DNA of 57,228 nucleotides from a virus. Numbering within the stretch: position 1 is the first letter of the stretch; every line of letters starts with the position of its first letter. Location: positions 1 to 57,228 of the IMG/VR virus record IMGVR_UViG_3300030117_002543, one strand, 5' to 3'. A program made the translations under genes and the position numbers. The notes under the pieces were generated by a model that was not told where the DNA came from, ran no database searches, and saw nothing but the letters and a program-made list of their open reading frames with translations. Below are positions 16,840-25,298 of the stretch, piece after piece.

Positions 16840-18210
16840 CTACGCACTCGTTATGTTGGTAATCTTTCCTTGGCCCTTGAAGAAGGAGCAACCAGTCTCG
16901 CCCATGGTGCGGTACATTCCTTGGTTCCCAAGTTTTCCAACACCGAATGGGTCACCGTTAGTGATACCATTCTCAAAGTACTGAGTAGGCTTCATCACCG
17001 ATAGCCACAGATGGTCAGTGTCTAGGATGAGTATGTCACTCAACTTGTTCGCAGTCGCATTACCAGTCTGTGTCATGTCCTTGGCTGGAATGATTGGTAT
17101 GTCGTAGTATGTTGCAACTCTGAAACCAACCTCTGCACCCTTGACTCCACGAACTCCATTGTGGGTGGGTACGATTTCCTTCCTGTCCATGAACCTCTCT
17201 TGGCTCTGTAGTAGGTCAGATATGTGCTGGATAGTATCGTATCCAGTTAGCATGACCTTGGGGTTACCTCCGTTCTGCCTGATTCTCCTAATCATGTCGT
17301 TCAAGATAGTCAGTGTTAGAACCCTTGCGTTACCAGCGGCGTATCCTGCACCGAAGTCAACCTCTGCTGAGAGGAAGTCCTCAGTACCAGTGTAGTCACC
17401 ACTGCTGTTAGCGACAGTTCTGGTTGCACCAAAAATCTTGGTCTGTGTGACTGGCAGTGCGGCGGCATTGCCACTCTGCTCACCCATGTCTGCGTCACCC
17501 ATTGCGGCTAGTTCACCAGCAGACGAGACTATCTTCAATAGAGAAGTGTAGTTCTCCTCAATCTCGTCGTACTCTGCCTTGTCGTAGAACTCTAGTGGCA
17601 TCAGAAGCATCTTGTTCTGAACCTCTGCGTGGTGCTTACCCATGTCCTCTCTTACGATTGCTCGTATGTCACCAACACCGTCATCGATTGCGGCCAACTC
17701 CATTCCGAGTTCAGAGAACTCAAAGAGGTGTGCCACAGTCTTTGGACTGACGTAGAGTTTGGTGTACTCAGGAGACAATGCCCTGAATGAAGCATCTCCT
17801 CCAAGCACTGCGTTCTCTCCGACACCACCAATCTTGTCTGCGGATATTCCAGATAGGTCAGCCGTGCTTGCACCGGGGTCTTGTGTACCAACGGCGAATG
17901 CGTTTCCACTACCACCAGCAGGTCGGCTCTTGAGAACTCTCCAACCACTGGAAGTGTATGGCCTCTTGGAAATCATCGACAGTGCGTTGACTTCCTGATT
18001 TAGCATCGACCAGACTTTCTGTCCGTATAGCAAGTTGTATAGGTCACCAAGTCCACTTGCTCCGGAGAAGTTGTTTGCCGAATTGTCGTGCGGCGTTCCA
18101 AATCCTCCAACTACTCCACTGCTCTTTAGCAGGGCATTCCCTGTTCCTCCGACCATGCCATAGGTGCTGGCTTCTAGGTCTGCTATTGTTCTAATATGTC
18201 CATTACTCAT
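16840..18210 (-). CDS. Major capsid protein (HK97 fold)
   Basis: 456 residues from ATG 18210 (GAGGTGATGAAGT upstream). It follows the prohead protease gene and precedes the decoration candidate, the standard order. The N-terminal ~110 residues are Gly/Ser/Asn-rich and flexible and may be removed by the protease. The rest alternates helices and strands, with a spine-helix-like region (~250-340), a segment like the end of HK97 P-domains (PKVMLTGYDTIQHISDLLQ) and a late strand, IPIIPAKDMTQ. Assigned by order, size and fold-like pattern. Confidence 0.8.
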   Translation of the reverse strand: MSNGHIRTIADLEASTYGMVGGTGNALLKSSGVVGGFGTPHDNSANNFSGASGLGDLYNLLYGQKVWSMLNQEVNALSMISKRPYTSSGWRVLKSRPAGGSGNAFAVGTQDPGASTADLSGISADKIGGVGENAVLGGDASFRALSPEYTKLYVSPKTVAHLFEFSELGMELAAIDDGVGDIRAIVREDMGKHHAEVQNKMLLMPLEFYDKAEYDEIEENYTSLLKIVSSAGELAAMGDADMGEQSGNAAALPVTQTKIFGATRTVANSSGDYTGTEDFLSAEVDFGAGYAAGNARVLTLTILNDMIRRIRQNGGNPKVMLTGYDTIQHISDLLQSQERFMDRKEIVPTHNGVRGVKGAEVGFRVATYYDIPIIPAKDMTQTGNATANKLSDILILDTDHLWLSVMKPTQYFENGITNGDPFGVGKLGNQGMYRTMGETGCSFFKGQGKITNITSA

Positions 18211-18221
18211 ACTTCATCACC

Positions 18222-19442
18222 TCACTGATACCTCTCCACAATATTGTGAATGTCACTCCATGAAATCTCGGCGGCTTCCTGTAGGTTGGTTGGGATACCT
18301 TCTGGTAACTCAAACGCAACTTCCCTTGCCTTCCTTATCTCATCGCTTTCTGCCGAAAGAGACTTGCGTAGTTCAGCGAACTCTTCCTTAAGAGCGGCCA
18401 CATCGTTGCGAGCATCGTACTCTGCTCTCTCTGCGGCTGACTTCTTGACGGATAGTTCTGCCTCTAGACGGTCACTGAATTCCTTGTTGAGGGATTCGTA
18501 AGCCATTGCTTCCAGTCTCTCGGCCTTGAACGCTTCGTATGCCTTCTCGACATTCTCAACGCTTAGGTCAAGAGTGGAGAAATCGCTGTTCTCCAATCCC
18601 TTTGATACCTTTAGAGGTGCTGGGGTTGCGACGGGGTTCCCGCCACTGACGACTTCTTCTCCGGCCTCGTAGTCTCTTGTTGAATCCTCATCAAGAGCCT
18701 TCTCCTCCATATCGTCTTCTTCGTCGGCCATCTTCATCTCGCCGCCCATTTTCTCCTCTTCAGACATCATCTTCTCGTCTTCATCAGTGTCCATCATCTC
18801 TGACATGTCACCTTTCTCCATTTCTTCTTCTTCTTCCTTGCGGAGGGAATTGACTTGCTTCATCAAGTCATTTAACTCCTCAAGTGCTTTTTCCAGTTTT
18901 TCACTCATTTCTTTTTCCTCCATTTTTAAAATGTCGAATTTTGCTTCCGGGTTTATTCCTTTTTCACAGACAGTAACTTCATGCAACTCAAGTTTTTCTA
19001 TCTCGTTGTATTCCCCAAACTCCTCAGATTTTCTCTGTCTCTTTGATATCGCTTGTCCACCTATGCTGAAAGACCGTAATGTTCCTTTCCTAATACCTCT
19101 TGAGATTTCCTTAGCCTTCTCGATGTCATCGCGCATCTTGATTACTACATAGAATCCAACGTCATCTACACCAGTTTTGTGTAAGACACCGTTTGAATCT
19201 CGGTATTTTTCTACAACCTCCCCAACTTGAACATTTGAATGATTTGACATTACATTTCTGTATTTTTCTTCTTCCATGTATTTCTTGACTGCTTCTTCCA
19301 ACGCATCTAGTGTAATTAGGTCATTTTGCTTGTCTACAATTTCTATAGATGCATACCCTCCAATTACTAGATTATCTGACTTTAATATGTTAAATTCAGC
19401 ACTAGTTTCTGCCTTCAATAATACTCCTGTCTTTCCCGACAC
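18222..19442 (-). CDS. Prohead protease (S78-like) fused to scaffold, degenerate address motif at C terminus
   Basis: About 406 residues. I prefer GTG 19442, four bases after GGTGAT; a GTG at 19451 lies inside that site. Residues ~20-180 form an HK97-type serine protease: catalytic His in SNHSN (68), Ser in LRSFSIGG (126), then ELHEVTVCEKGINPEA. Residues ~185-400 are acidic coiled coil (DEDEKMMSEEEKMGG), as expected for a fused scaffold. The last residues, ISWSDIHNIVERYQ, contain a W-S-D-I motif like the tag found in many upstream proteins. In many viruses the scaffold C terminus contacts the capsid protein, which may hint at what the tag binds. Confidence 0.85.
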   Translation of the reverse strand: MSGKTGVLLKAETSAEFNILKSDNLVIGGYASIEIVDKQNDLITLDALEEAVKKYMEEEKYRNVMSNHSNVQVGEVVEKYRDSNGVLHKTGVDDVGFYVVIKMRDDIEKAKEISRGIRKGTLRSFSIGGQAISKRQRKSEEFGEYNEIEKLELHEVTVCEKGINPEAKFDILKMEEKEMSEKLEKALEELNDLMKQVNSLRKEEEEEMEKGDMSEMMDTDEDEKMMSEEEKMGGEMKMADEEDDMEEKALDEDSTRDYEAGEEVVSGGNPVATPAPLKVSKGLENSDFSTLDLSVENVEKAYEAFKAERLEAMAYESLNKEFSDRLEAELSVKKSAAERAEYDARNDVAALKEEFAELRKSLSAESDEIRKAREVAFELPEGIPTNLQEAAEISWSDIHNIVERYQ

Positions 19443-19472
19443 TCCAATCACCTGTTTCTTTTACTATTTAAC

Positions 19473-22064
19473 CTACTCGCTATTTTCTTCCGGAAATGGC
19501 AAATCAGCATACTTATCTTCTGATATTATCCATACTCCTTCGTCATCTGTTTTATCCAACATCTCCTGCTTCTTTCCAGTCCAAGCCAACCATGTCTTTT
19601 GCTCATCCAATGGAACAACTCTCACATGCATTCTAGTCTGGAACTTGTCACCATCTAATCTGTACTCATGGTATCCATCCTTCTGAACTCCTAGTTCCAA
19701 ATCACCTGCATCGAGAAGTTTCTCCTCGTTGACAGTAGTTGCTACAATTGCCGGAAACTTACCTGACTTTCCAAACAGATTGAATATGTCCTCTGTGTCT
19801 TCTATGTCTATTGTCCAAGCCATCTTCTCGCCACCTGCTCTGATTACGAAGTCTATATTCCCGTCTTCTCGTTGGAACAACTTGAATCTGCCTTTGTTAG
19901 GCGTATCCTTTTTTTTTAACTCCTCAACATCTTTCTCAAGAACGTCATCCCTCGCTTGGAACTTGTTGGGATGAACGTACTGTATGTCCTCCTGCTTCTT
20001 CATCCATGACATGAGTTTCTCAGGCTTCATCTCAAACAGTTCCTCATAGACTTCCTTGTAGTGTTCTTCCACGAACTCTAGTATCTTGTCGAATGGCTTT
20101 GGGTCATCACCGTGTTCAATGATGTCGTTCCTGATTCCAAGTCTCAGTTCGGACCTCTTCGTTTTGAGTATCTCTGTTACCTGTTCTTTCCAGATGTCGA
20201 TGTTGTACAGGGCATTCTTCTGCATCAGGTCATCACCACTGAAACCGTAGATAGTAAACCCATCTAGGTCAGACTTGAGAATTATCTCAGCAGTTCCATG
20301 TATGTCATCCGTTATGTAATAGCCTTTCTTGACCTTCTCATCAACCCCGCTCATTACCTTGAATCTATCACCTACCGCTTTACCAGCGATGTACTCTATA
20401 GCAGAATCAAGTGATTTCTTGGTCTTGGTTGAGAGTTGCTCTAGGGTATCCACCTTGTCAGATTCAGTTACCTCTGGTATCTCTATCACCTTGGCTGAGT
20501 AGAGACTAAAACCATCTTTGCCCTTCTTCACTTCATCCACCTTGACTCTGACTATATCACCGACATCAACCTTCTCCTTAGTGTTCAACGCCTTCCCAAC
20601 TGAAAGATATGCCTTATCTCCTAGTTCGGTGGTCTTGTAGGTTCTCGCTGTCTCGGCATTAACTGGCCCTATTCCCATAGTGTAAGAGTACAGGCCACTT
20701 GCGGTCTTCTTGGATTCTAATACCACGACATCCAAATCAACGAACTTCTTCCACTTTATCCACTTTGGATTCTTCTGCTTTCCAATGATGTATGTGGATT
20801 CTATGTCCTTGATTACAACTCCCTCTGATGATGGTAATTCCATTATCACCTTAGAGTAGTCCTCGACCTCCTTGATTGAATCTGCTATCCTAGTGTCCTT
20901 TTTGGATGGGAATGCTAGGTTCTCTGTTGAATGGGAACTGTACTGGTAGAAGAGAATGTTGACCCTCTCCCTTAATGGCTCATCTGCAATCATCTTTCCT
21001 TCGTGCTTCATAATGTCGAAAACGTGAGCAGATAGTCTTCCTTTGGTTTCCTTCTTGAACACATGCGCTACGGTGTCAGCACGATGCAATGGCTCGTCAT
21101 CTAGGAAGAGCGTGAGTTCAGCATCGAGTATGCAATCCCCGAAGTTCTTCTTTTCCATCTCCTTGACTTGCAATGGGCATTTGTCCGTGATGTCCTTCTT
21201 GTTGAATGAGTATATCTTGATGCTGTCCCCATCCTTGTGAATCTGTATTCGCATTCCATCGTACTTCTCTTGAACTAACCACTCACCACTAAACCCCTTG
21301 AGTTGCTTCAAGTCATCAGTCTCAAAGATTCGATACATCGGCTTGTTGGGTATGATGAAGTCAACTTCCTGCTTCTCCTCCTCGCTCTTCTCCGCCTTTA
21401 CCACATCCAAATCAACAAGAGCATCCCACTTGTCTTCCGGATAGGTCTCGTTGTACATCTCCTTCAATCTAGAGAATGCCGACTTGAACTTGCTCTTGAC
21501 CCTACGAGTGTCCTTCCCCTCTGCACCATAATGCTCTATGATGTAAAGCGGGATGTCCTCTACCTTCAAGTCGAGACCCATCGTTCCTTGTGTTATCTGG
21601 TCAGGCTTGAGTTTCTGTGACTCGTATATCTTGTCAGGCATCTTGTTAGGATGAGAGCGCATCGCATAGTGGATGAATGATATGAAGACATCTGGTTTCT
21701 CCATGAATGTGTCAATGACATCATCACCTAACAACTTGGAGAAGGGGTCGCTTATCTTCTCCGACTTGAATCTCATCTCCTTTATTTCCTTGAACAGACG
21801 CTCGGCTGTTCCGGACTTCGGGTCATAGACATCATCATCAAACAGAATCTTCTCTGTAACGTACTCTTTCAACTCCCTAGCGAAGTTGCTCATCTGGTCG
21901 AAGTCCTCACGAATCTTCTTGACGATGCTCTTCCACTTCTTCCCATACTCTGATGGGTCTTCCTTCGCTGATAGGTATGCGAATCTAGTACGCTCAAAAA
22001 AATCAAGGACTCTCTTCGTGAGTCCGTCTTCTTCCTTCTCAAATGCTAGACCAGAACGAGGCAT
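19473..22064 (-). CDS. ATP-dependent DNA ligase with extra N- and C-terminal domains
   Basis: 863 residues. Residues ~225-540 are an ATP-dependent ligase core: adenylated Lys in EKYDG (Lys267), motif III DAE (314-316), motif IV EGVVIKD (414-420), motif V WIKWKK (435-440), then an OB-like domain. The N-terminal ~220 residues are helical, and NKMPDKIYESQKL with the IIEHYGAEGKDT segment may be a DNA-binding region. The last ~170 residues (DFVIRAGGEKMAWTIDIED, HVRVVPLDEQKTWLAWTGK) loosely recall LigD-type phosphoesterase domains, but I cannot confirm this. It is embedded in the capsid operon, an unusual place for a ligase. It would seal DNA nicks, either in replication or after ejection if packaged. 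Confidence 0.85.
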   Translation of the reverse strand: MPRSGLAFEKEEDGLTKRVLDFFERTRFAYLSAKEDPSEYGKKWKSIVKKIREDFDQMSNFARELKEYVTEKILFDDDVYDPKSGTAERLFKEIKEMRFKSEKISDPFSKLLGDDVIDTFMEKPDVFISFIHYAMRSHPNKMPDKIYESQKLKPDQITQGTMGLDLKVEDIPLYIIEHYGAEGKDTRRVKSKFKSAFSRLKEMYNETYPEDKWDALVDLDVVKAEKSEEEKQEVDFIIPNKPMYRIFETDDLKQLKGFSGEWLVQEKYDGMRIQIHKDGDSIKIYSFNKKDITDKCPLQVKEMEKKNFGDCILDAELTLFLDDEPLHRADTVAHVFKKETKGRLSAHVFDIMKHEGKMIADEPLRERVNILFYQYSSHSTENLAFPSKKDTRIADSIKEVEDYSKVIMELPSSEGVVIKDIESTYIIGKQKNPKWIKWKKFVDLDVVVLESKKTASGLYSYTMGIGPVNAETARTYKTTELGDKAYLSVGKALNTKEKVDVGDIVRVKVDEVKKGKDGFSLYSAKVIEIPEVTESDKVDTLEQLSTKTKKSLDSAIEYIAGKAVGDRFKVMSGVDEKVKKGYYITDDIHGTAEIILKSDLDGFTIYGFSGDDLMQKNALYNIDIWKEQVTEILKTKRSELRLGIRNDIIEHGDDPKPFDKILEFVEEHYKEVYEELFEMKPEKLMSWMKKQEDIQYVHPNKFQARDDVLEKDVEELKKKDTPNKGRFKLFQREDGNIDFVIRAGGEKMAWTIDIEDTEDIFNLFGKSGKFPAIVATTVNEEKLLDAGDLELGVQKDGYHEYRLDGDKFQTRMHVRVVPLDEQKTWLAWTGKKQEMLDKTDDEGVWIISEDKYADLPFPEENSE

Positions 22065-22070
22065 TCATCC

Positions 22071-22325
22071 TCACACCTGTCTCGCTTCACCAGTGTTGAA
22101 CCAAGACGACTTTTTCATAGTGCCATCGTTTGTTTTGTTTTCCTTCCCTTCGATGTTGCTTGTCTTCGGGATTGGCTCTTCTGATGGATTCTTCTTTGGC
22201 TTCTTGACCTTGACTTCCTCTCCCATCAGGTCATCCTTGTTCTCAAGGATTCCTAGATGTCCTGCTTCCTGTATAATCTCTTTCGCCTTCGCAATGGCTT
22301 CCTGTATGATTTCCTCTTCTCCCAT
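22071..22325 (-). CDS. Small charged protein ending with an SSWFNTG tail
   Basis: 84 residues, acidic then Lys-rich, helical at the N terminus (EEEIIQEAIAKAKEIIQEAG) and disordered after ~35. The C terminus reads KKSSWFNTGEARQV, where S-W-F-N recalls the W-F-x-[VI] form of the repeated address motif. ATG 22325 follows GAGGGATAGA. It lies just upstream of the ligase gene. Function unknown. Confidence 0.6.
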   Translation of the reverse strand: MGEEEIIQEAIAKAKEIIQEAGHLGILENKDDLMGEEVKVKKPKKNPSEEPIPKTSNIEGKENKTNDGTMKKSSWFNTGEARQV

Positions 22326-22326
22326 T

Positions 22327-22560
22327 CTATCCCTCTATTGTCTCTATGATTTGGTTGATTTCTGACCAGTCCATCTTCGCTATTGTGTCTCCTGACATTC
22401 CTGATTGCTCGTTGTTCATCGATGGCCGTGGGCTATCGACTACCACAAGCCCGCTCTTCATCAGTAGATTATCTTTCTGATAAACGACCTCTTCCAAGGA
22501 TTTCACCTTGCCAACCAGTTCTTTCAGGAGCAGTAGCATCTCGTTCTTCTCATCACTCAT
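22327..22560 (-). CDS. Small helical protein ending with a degenerate W-motif
   Basis: 77 residues. Residues 1-30 form a leucine-rich helix (EMLLLLKELVGKVKSLEEVV), probably a coiled coil. The C terminus, MDWSEINQIIETIEG, closely parallels the C terminus of the protease/scaffold (SWSDIHNIVERYQ), suggesting the two proteins bind the same partner. ATG 22560 overlaps the stop of the preceding micro-ORF. Function unknown. Confidence 0.6.
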   Translation of the reverse strand: MSDEKNEMLLLLKELVGKVKSLEEVVYQKDNLLMKSGLVVVDSPRPSMNNEQSGMSGDTIAKMDWSEINQIIETIEG

Positions 22561-22631
22561 GCGTCTTCCTCCTTCCTGAACTCATTTAGTTTTTCCTTAA
22601 GATTTCTTTTTAGTATTCCTTTCATGTTCAT
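22557..22631 (-). CDS. 24-residue basic micro-protein
   Basis: A short ORF filling the only gap in this part of the operon: ATG 22631 directly after the previous TAA, stop overlapping the next ATG (ATGA), GGAGAG upstream. The product starts MNMKGILKRNLKEKL, which keeps the I-L-K of the repeated address motif but lacks the Trp. Support is spacing, coupling and that resemblance. Confidence 0.4.
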   Translation of the reverse strand: MNMKGILKRNLKEKLNEFRKEEDA

Positions 22632-22919
22632 TTACATCATCTCTCCGTATTCATTCATATCAAATTCTCTACCAAGACCGGGATTATACATTGTTGTTGG
22701 TCTTTCTTTAGGAGGTGGAGCATCTACTGCTTCTTTCATTTGTTTAACCGCGCTATCTAAACCATCAAATTCTACAAGATAACCTATTTCTTGAATCGGG
22801 TCAATACCGGGAAGTTTTTCTGCATATTTTTTTATCAAATTCTCTAAATCATATTTTTTCATTATTTGTTCTAGCAAATACTTCTTTGAGTCTGTTTTGA
22901 TTATATCTTGCCAACTCAT
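22632..22919 (-). CDS. Small protein with N-terminal MSWQDIIK motif
   Basis: 95 residues; the start chosen at ATG 22919 puts MSWQDIIKTD at the N terminus, as in its neighbours. A helical region follows (LLEQIMKKYDLENLIKKYAEKL), then a Pro-rich stretch (VDAPPPKERPTTMYNPG) that shares MYNPG/IYNPG wording with the portal N terminus. That shared phrase may be a second common interaction motif. Function unknown. Confidence 0.65.
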   Translation of the reverse strand: MSWQDIIKTDSKKYLLEQIMKKYDLENLIKKYAEKLPGIDPIQEIGYLVEFDGLDSAVKQMKEAVDAPPPKERPTTMYNPGLGREFDMNEYGEMM

Positions 22920-22924
22920 TTCAA

Positions 22925-23110
22925 TCAATCCATCGGAGGAATCCCTTGTTCCTCATCTTCCTTTCTTCTTTCTTCCATTTCCCTTTCTATGTCTTCGGGT
23001 GTGATTTTAGTTCCGTATCTGCCTTCGGCAGTAGCAGGTTCTTTTCCTCTGTAATCACCTTCAGTTTCTTTAGGAATTGGAATCTTCTTCAATATATCTT
23101 GCCAACTCAT
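22925..23110 (-). CDS. Small protein with N-terminal MSWQDILK motif
   Basis: 61 residues from ATG 23110, which overlaps the previous stop (AATGAG); an upstream start would add residues unlike the neighbours. After MSWQDILKK the chain is short, charged and probably disordered (EDIEREMEERRKEDEEQ). Almost nothing but the motif is structured, as if the motif were the point of the protein. Function unknown. Confidence 0.65.
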   Translation of the reverse strand: MSWQDILKKIPIPKETEGDYRGKEPATAEGRYGTKITPEDIEREMEERRKEDEEQGIPPMD

Positions 23111-23340
23111 TCTGATTCCTCTATTTCTGTACACTGGCGACATTGCATATCTTCTCTCTCTTTTTTAGTTCTCAATTCATTATCACATTTTTCATATCTT
23201 CCATTGCCAAGAGGAAACATAGTCTCGCAATATTTTACGAAATTGGGAACGGACTTTGCATCTTGCGGAGTGTGCGTTCCATACATGTCCATGTAGAAGT
23301 CTTGCTCTTCCCTTCCTTTCAGGATATCTTGCCAACTCAT
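23107..23340 (-). CDS. MSWQDILK-motif protein with zinc-binding cysteines
   Basis: 77 residues; ATG 23340 is coupled to the previous stop. It opens with MSWQDILKGRE. Later cysteines (KYCETMFPLG, KCDNE, CRQCTE at ~69-73) could bind a metal ion. It is flanked on both sides by genes with the same N-terminal motif. Function unknown. Confidence 0.65.
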   Translation of the reverse strand: MSWQDILKGREEQDFYMDMYGTHTPQDAKSVPNFVKYCETMFPLGNGRYEKCDNELRTKKEREDMQCRQCTEIEESE

Positions 23341-23663
23341 TCTAACTTCCCCTTCTTCTTTGGATAAATCTCTGCTCTCAACTGGTTGTAAAGTGTCTCG
23401 TAGTCCTTCCGTAACTCAGACGCAGTGGCAACTAGGTCTAAGTTGTTCTCATCGAACTTCTCAAACTTCTTCTGCATGTTCTTGTCGTTCTTCACCAAGT
23501 CAAGACCCTTCATCGCAGTCAACAAATCGGACAACTGTGTTATCTCCTGACCCATGAACTCAGACGGTTGAGCAGACTGTAGGAGTTTCTTTATCTTCTT
23601 CTTCTCCTTTGGGTCGAGTTTCTCCACTAGACCGTCTGCTTTCAGGATGGTTTGCCAACTCAC
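23337..23663 (-). CDS. MSWQTILK-motif helical protein
   Basis: 108 residues, probable GTG start at 23663 (GTGAGTTGG, overlapping the previous stop). The motif MSWQTILKADG is followed by helices (KKIKKLLQSAQ, ITQLSDLLTAMKGLDLV, SELRKDYETLYNQLRAEI) and a Lys-rich tail. It may form a small helical bundle. No family recognised. It is one of five consecutive genes carrying the motif. Confidence 0.65.
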   Translation of the reverse strand: MSWQTILKADGLVEKLDPKEKKKIKKLLQSAQPSEFMGQEITQLSDLLTAMKGLDLVKNDKNMQKKFEKFDENNLDLVATASELRKDYETLYNQLRAEIYPKKKGKLE

Positions 23664-24844
23664 TCGTCTTCCTCCTCTTCATCGTACAAATCATGGGCCT
23701 CTATTATGTTTCTGAATTCCCTGTTGAACTGAAATGGCCTTGGTTCCTCTATCTCCTTTAGTTCATTTACTATACCTTCATTGATGTACTCAATGGCTAA
23801 TGTTCCGTCTTCCCTTCTCGTTATCTCAAACACATGCATCAGGAACTCTATTGCTGTGAGGTACTTCTCGATGTTTTCTTCTGTGGCTTCATCTTCTTCT
23901 TCTGCATCCAAATAATCGTCATGCATTTCCATTACGTCTTCTATCAGTATGTAGAGTGCGCTCTCCAAGTCATCGAATGACGATTCTTCAAACAGAGCGG
24001 GGAATGCTTCCAGCAAGTTATCCTCTCTGATTAGATTGAATAGTTCGTCTAGGTTGTTCTCATCGAATCTGACGTATCTCTCTAGTCGGCTTCTTGATTC
24101 CCTCTTGTCGTAAGATGACATCTGTTCCATACCCAAGAAGTTAAGCAAGTCCTCCCACACTTCCTTGGATGTCTTGCCATTGTACATCTTGTATCCTAGT
24201 TCTTCTCCCTGCATCCATTCCTTTGTCTCTTCATCAAACCTAGCGAGATTGAGTGGCTTCTCTAGATAGACCTCACGAACAGCATTCGATATTCTTTCAC
24301 CTAGATACAGGAACTCGTTTATCTTGTCCTTGAACCTTGCAAATTGCGTAGACCATTCCTTTGTGAACTTCTTCTTGTTCGGGAACTTCTCTTCCATCTC
24401 TGCTGGGCTGTTGAACTTTGACACCATTCGTAGGATTTCCTCTAGACTGTCGGCATTCAATTCCCTACTAGCGAAGGACTGTCTTTGCTCTGTTCTCCTT
24501 TCCATCTCTTGGATATAGCCCTCTTGAAGACCCTTCAGTGTTTCTTCTAACAACGCTCTTACTTTTTCAAATTCCCAATCATCGGATAGAGGAGTTGCTT
24601 GAATCCTTTCTAGGGATTTCCTTGAGTCAACCATGAAACCCGGATTGTTTCTCAAGTCTCCTCCCTTTCTTGCTCTTCTGTCTTCTAGTGGAGCAGGTTG
24701 TGTTAGTAGGTTAGGGCCGAATTTTTCCTCATCCCATTCGCTAGATGCAGTCCTCAATTGCTTTGGGGTAAGATTCCCCTTGATGTCATAGATGTCAGAA
24801 TGGACTTCCTCACCCTGCTTTCTGAGGATATCCATGAATGACAT
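23660..24844 (-). CDS. Acidic helical protein with degenerate motif MSFMDILRK
   Basis: 394 residues from ATG 24844. The N terminus MSFMDILRKQG is the address motif with Phe in place of Trp. The rest is long acidic helix (DDYLDAEEEDEATEENIEKYL near 300, ending YDEEEEDE), with no catalytic motif. Strong acidity and helicity fit an internal head or scaffold-like protein. Function unknown. Confidence 0.65.
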   Translation of the reverse strand: MSFMDILRKQGEEVHSDIYDIKGNLTPKQLRTASSEWDEEKFGPNLLTQPAPLEDRRARKGGDLRNNPGFMVDSRKSLERIQATPLSDDWEFEKVRALLEETLKGLQEGYIQEMERRTEQRQSFASRELNADSLEEILRMVSKFNSPAEMEEKFPNKKKFTKEWSTQFARFKDKINEFLYLGERISNAVREVYLEKPLNLARFDEETKEWMQGEELGYKMYNGKTSKEVWEDLLNFLGMEQMSSYDKRESRSRLERYVRFDENNLDELFNLIREDNLLEAFPALFEESSFDDLESALYILIEDVMEMHDDYLDAEEEDEATEENIEKYLTAIEFLMHVFEITRREDGTLAIEYINEGIVNELKEIEEPRPFQFNREFRNIIEAHDLYDEEEEDE

Positions 24845-24848
24845 CCAA

Positions 24849-25073
24849 TCACCACGGAATGTTTTCTTTCTTCAACTTCTTCTTCTTAGGTAGGAGAATA
24901 GCATCAGGGATATCAGTGGAATTGGGTAGTGGCTTTGACTTAGTATTTGGGTCAATGCCTCCTAATGAGAAATCACGGTTCTTCGTGATTCTGTTCTCAT
25001 GCTCCCTTCTTTCCTCGTTCCTTGCCGCTTTCAGTTCTCTTTCCAATTGCCTTACGCCTTTCTTTTCACTCAT
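24849..25073 (-). CDS. Small basic protein, unknown
   Basis: 74 residues from ATG 25073 (GGTGACAAAG upstream). It has a charged helix at ~5-35 (VRQLERELKAARNEERREHENR), then a Pro/Lys-rich region ending PKKKKLKKENIPW. The net charge is strongly positive, so nucleic-acid or acidic-partner binding is possible. It overlaps the end of the previous small gene by eight bases. No address motif. Function unknown. Confidence 0.6.
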   Translation of the reverse strand: MSEKKGVRQLERELKAARNEERREHENRITKNRDFSLGGIDPNTKSKPLPNSTDIPDAILLPKKKKLKKENIPW

Positions 25074-25197
25074 CTTTGTCACCTTTCTTGTCTTTCACTG
25101 CATCCTTCATTGGCTCTTCCTTATCGCCATCTCCATCGATGTCAATAAAGTCGGGCTTCTCTTCCTTATCTTTTTTCAATATTTCTTGCCATTCCAT
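25066..25197 (-). CDS. 43-residue MEWQEILK-motif protein with EF-hand-like loop
   Basis: ATG 25197 opens MEWQEILKKDK, an exact relative of the address motif of its neighbours, followed by DFIDIDGDGDKEE, which has the Asp spacing of a calcium-binding EF-hand loop. The stop overlaps the next start. Size, motif and coupling make it a convincing gene despite its length. Function unknown; calcium binding is inferred from the loop alone. Confidence 0.65.
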   Translation of the reverse strand: MEWQEILKKDKEEKPDFIDIDGDGDKEEPMKDAVKDKKGDKDE

Positions 25198-25298
25198 ATT
25201 CCTTCCTCCACAAATAATCTAATTCTCTCATCTGTCTCCGCATTCAATTTGTCAATTTCTTCTTTCCATTTCCTTGCTATCTCAAGCAGTCTGCTCAA
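25176..25298 (-). CDS. Possible 40-residue coiled-coil protein with TTG start
   Basis: A TTG at 25298 overlaps the portal stop (TTGA), with AGGCGG just upstream. The product is a single charged helix (LLEIARKWKEEIDKLNAETD) and fills an otherwise empty gap. The rare start and lack of homology knowledge keep this tentative. Confidence 0.3.
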   Translation of the reverse strand: MSRLLEIARKWKEEIDKLNAETDERIRLFVEEGIWNGKKY

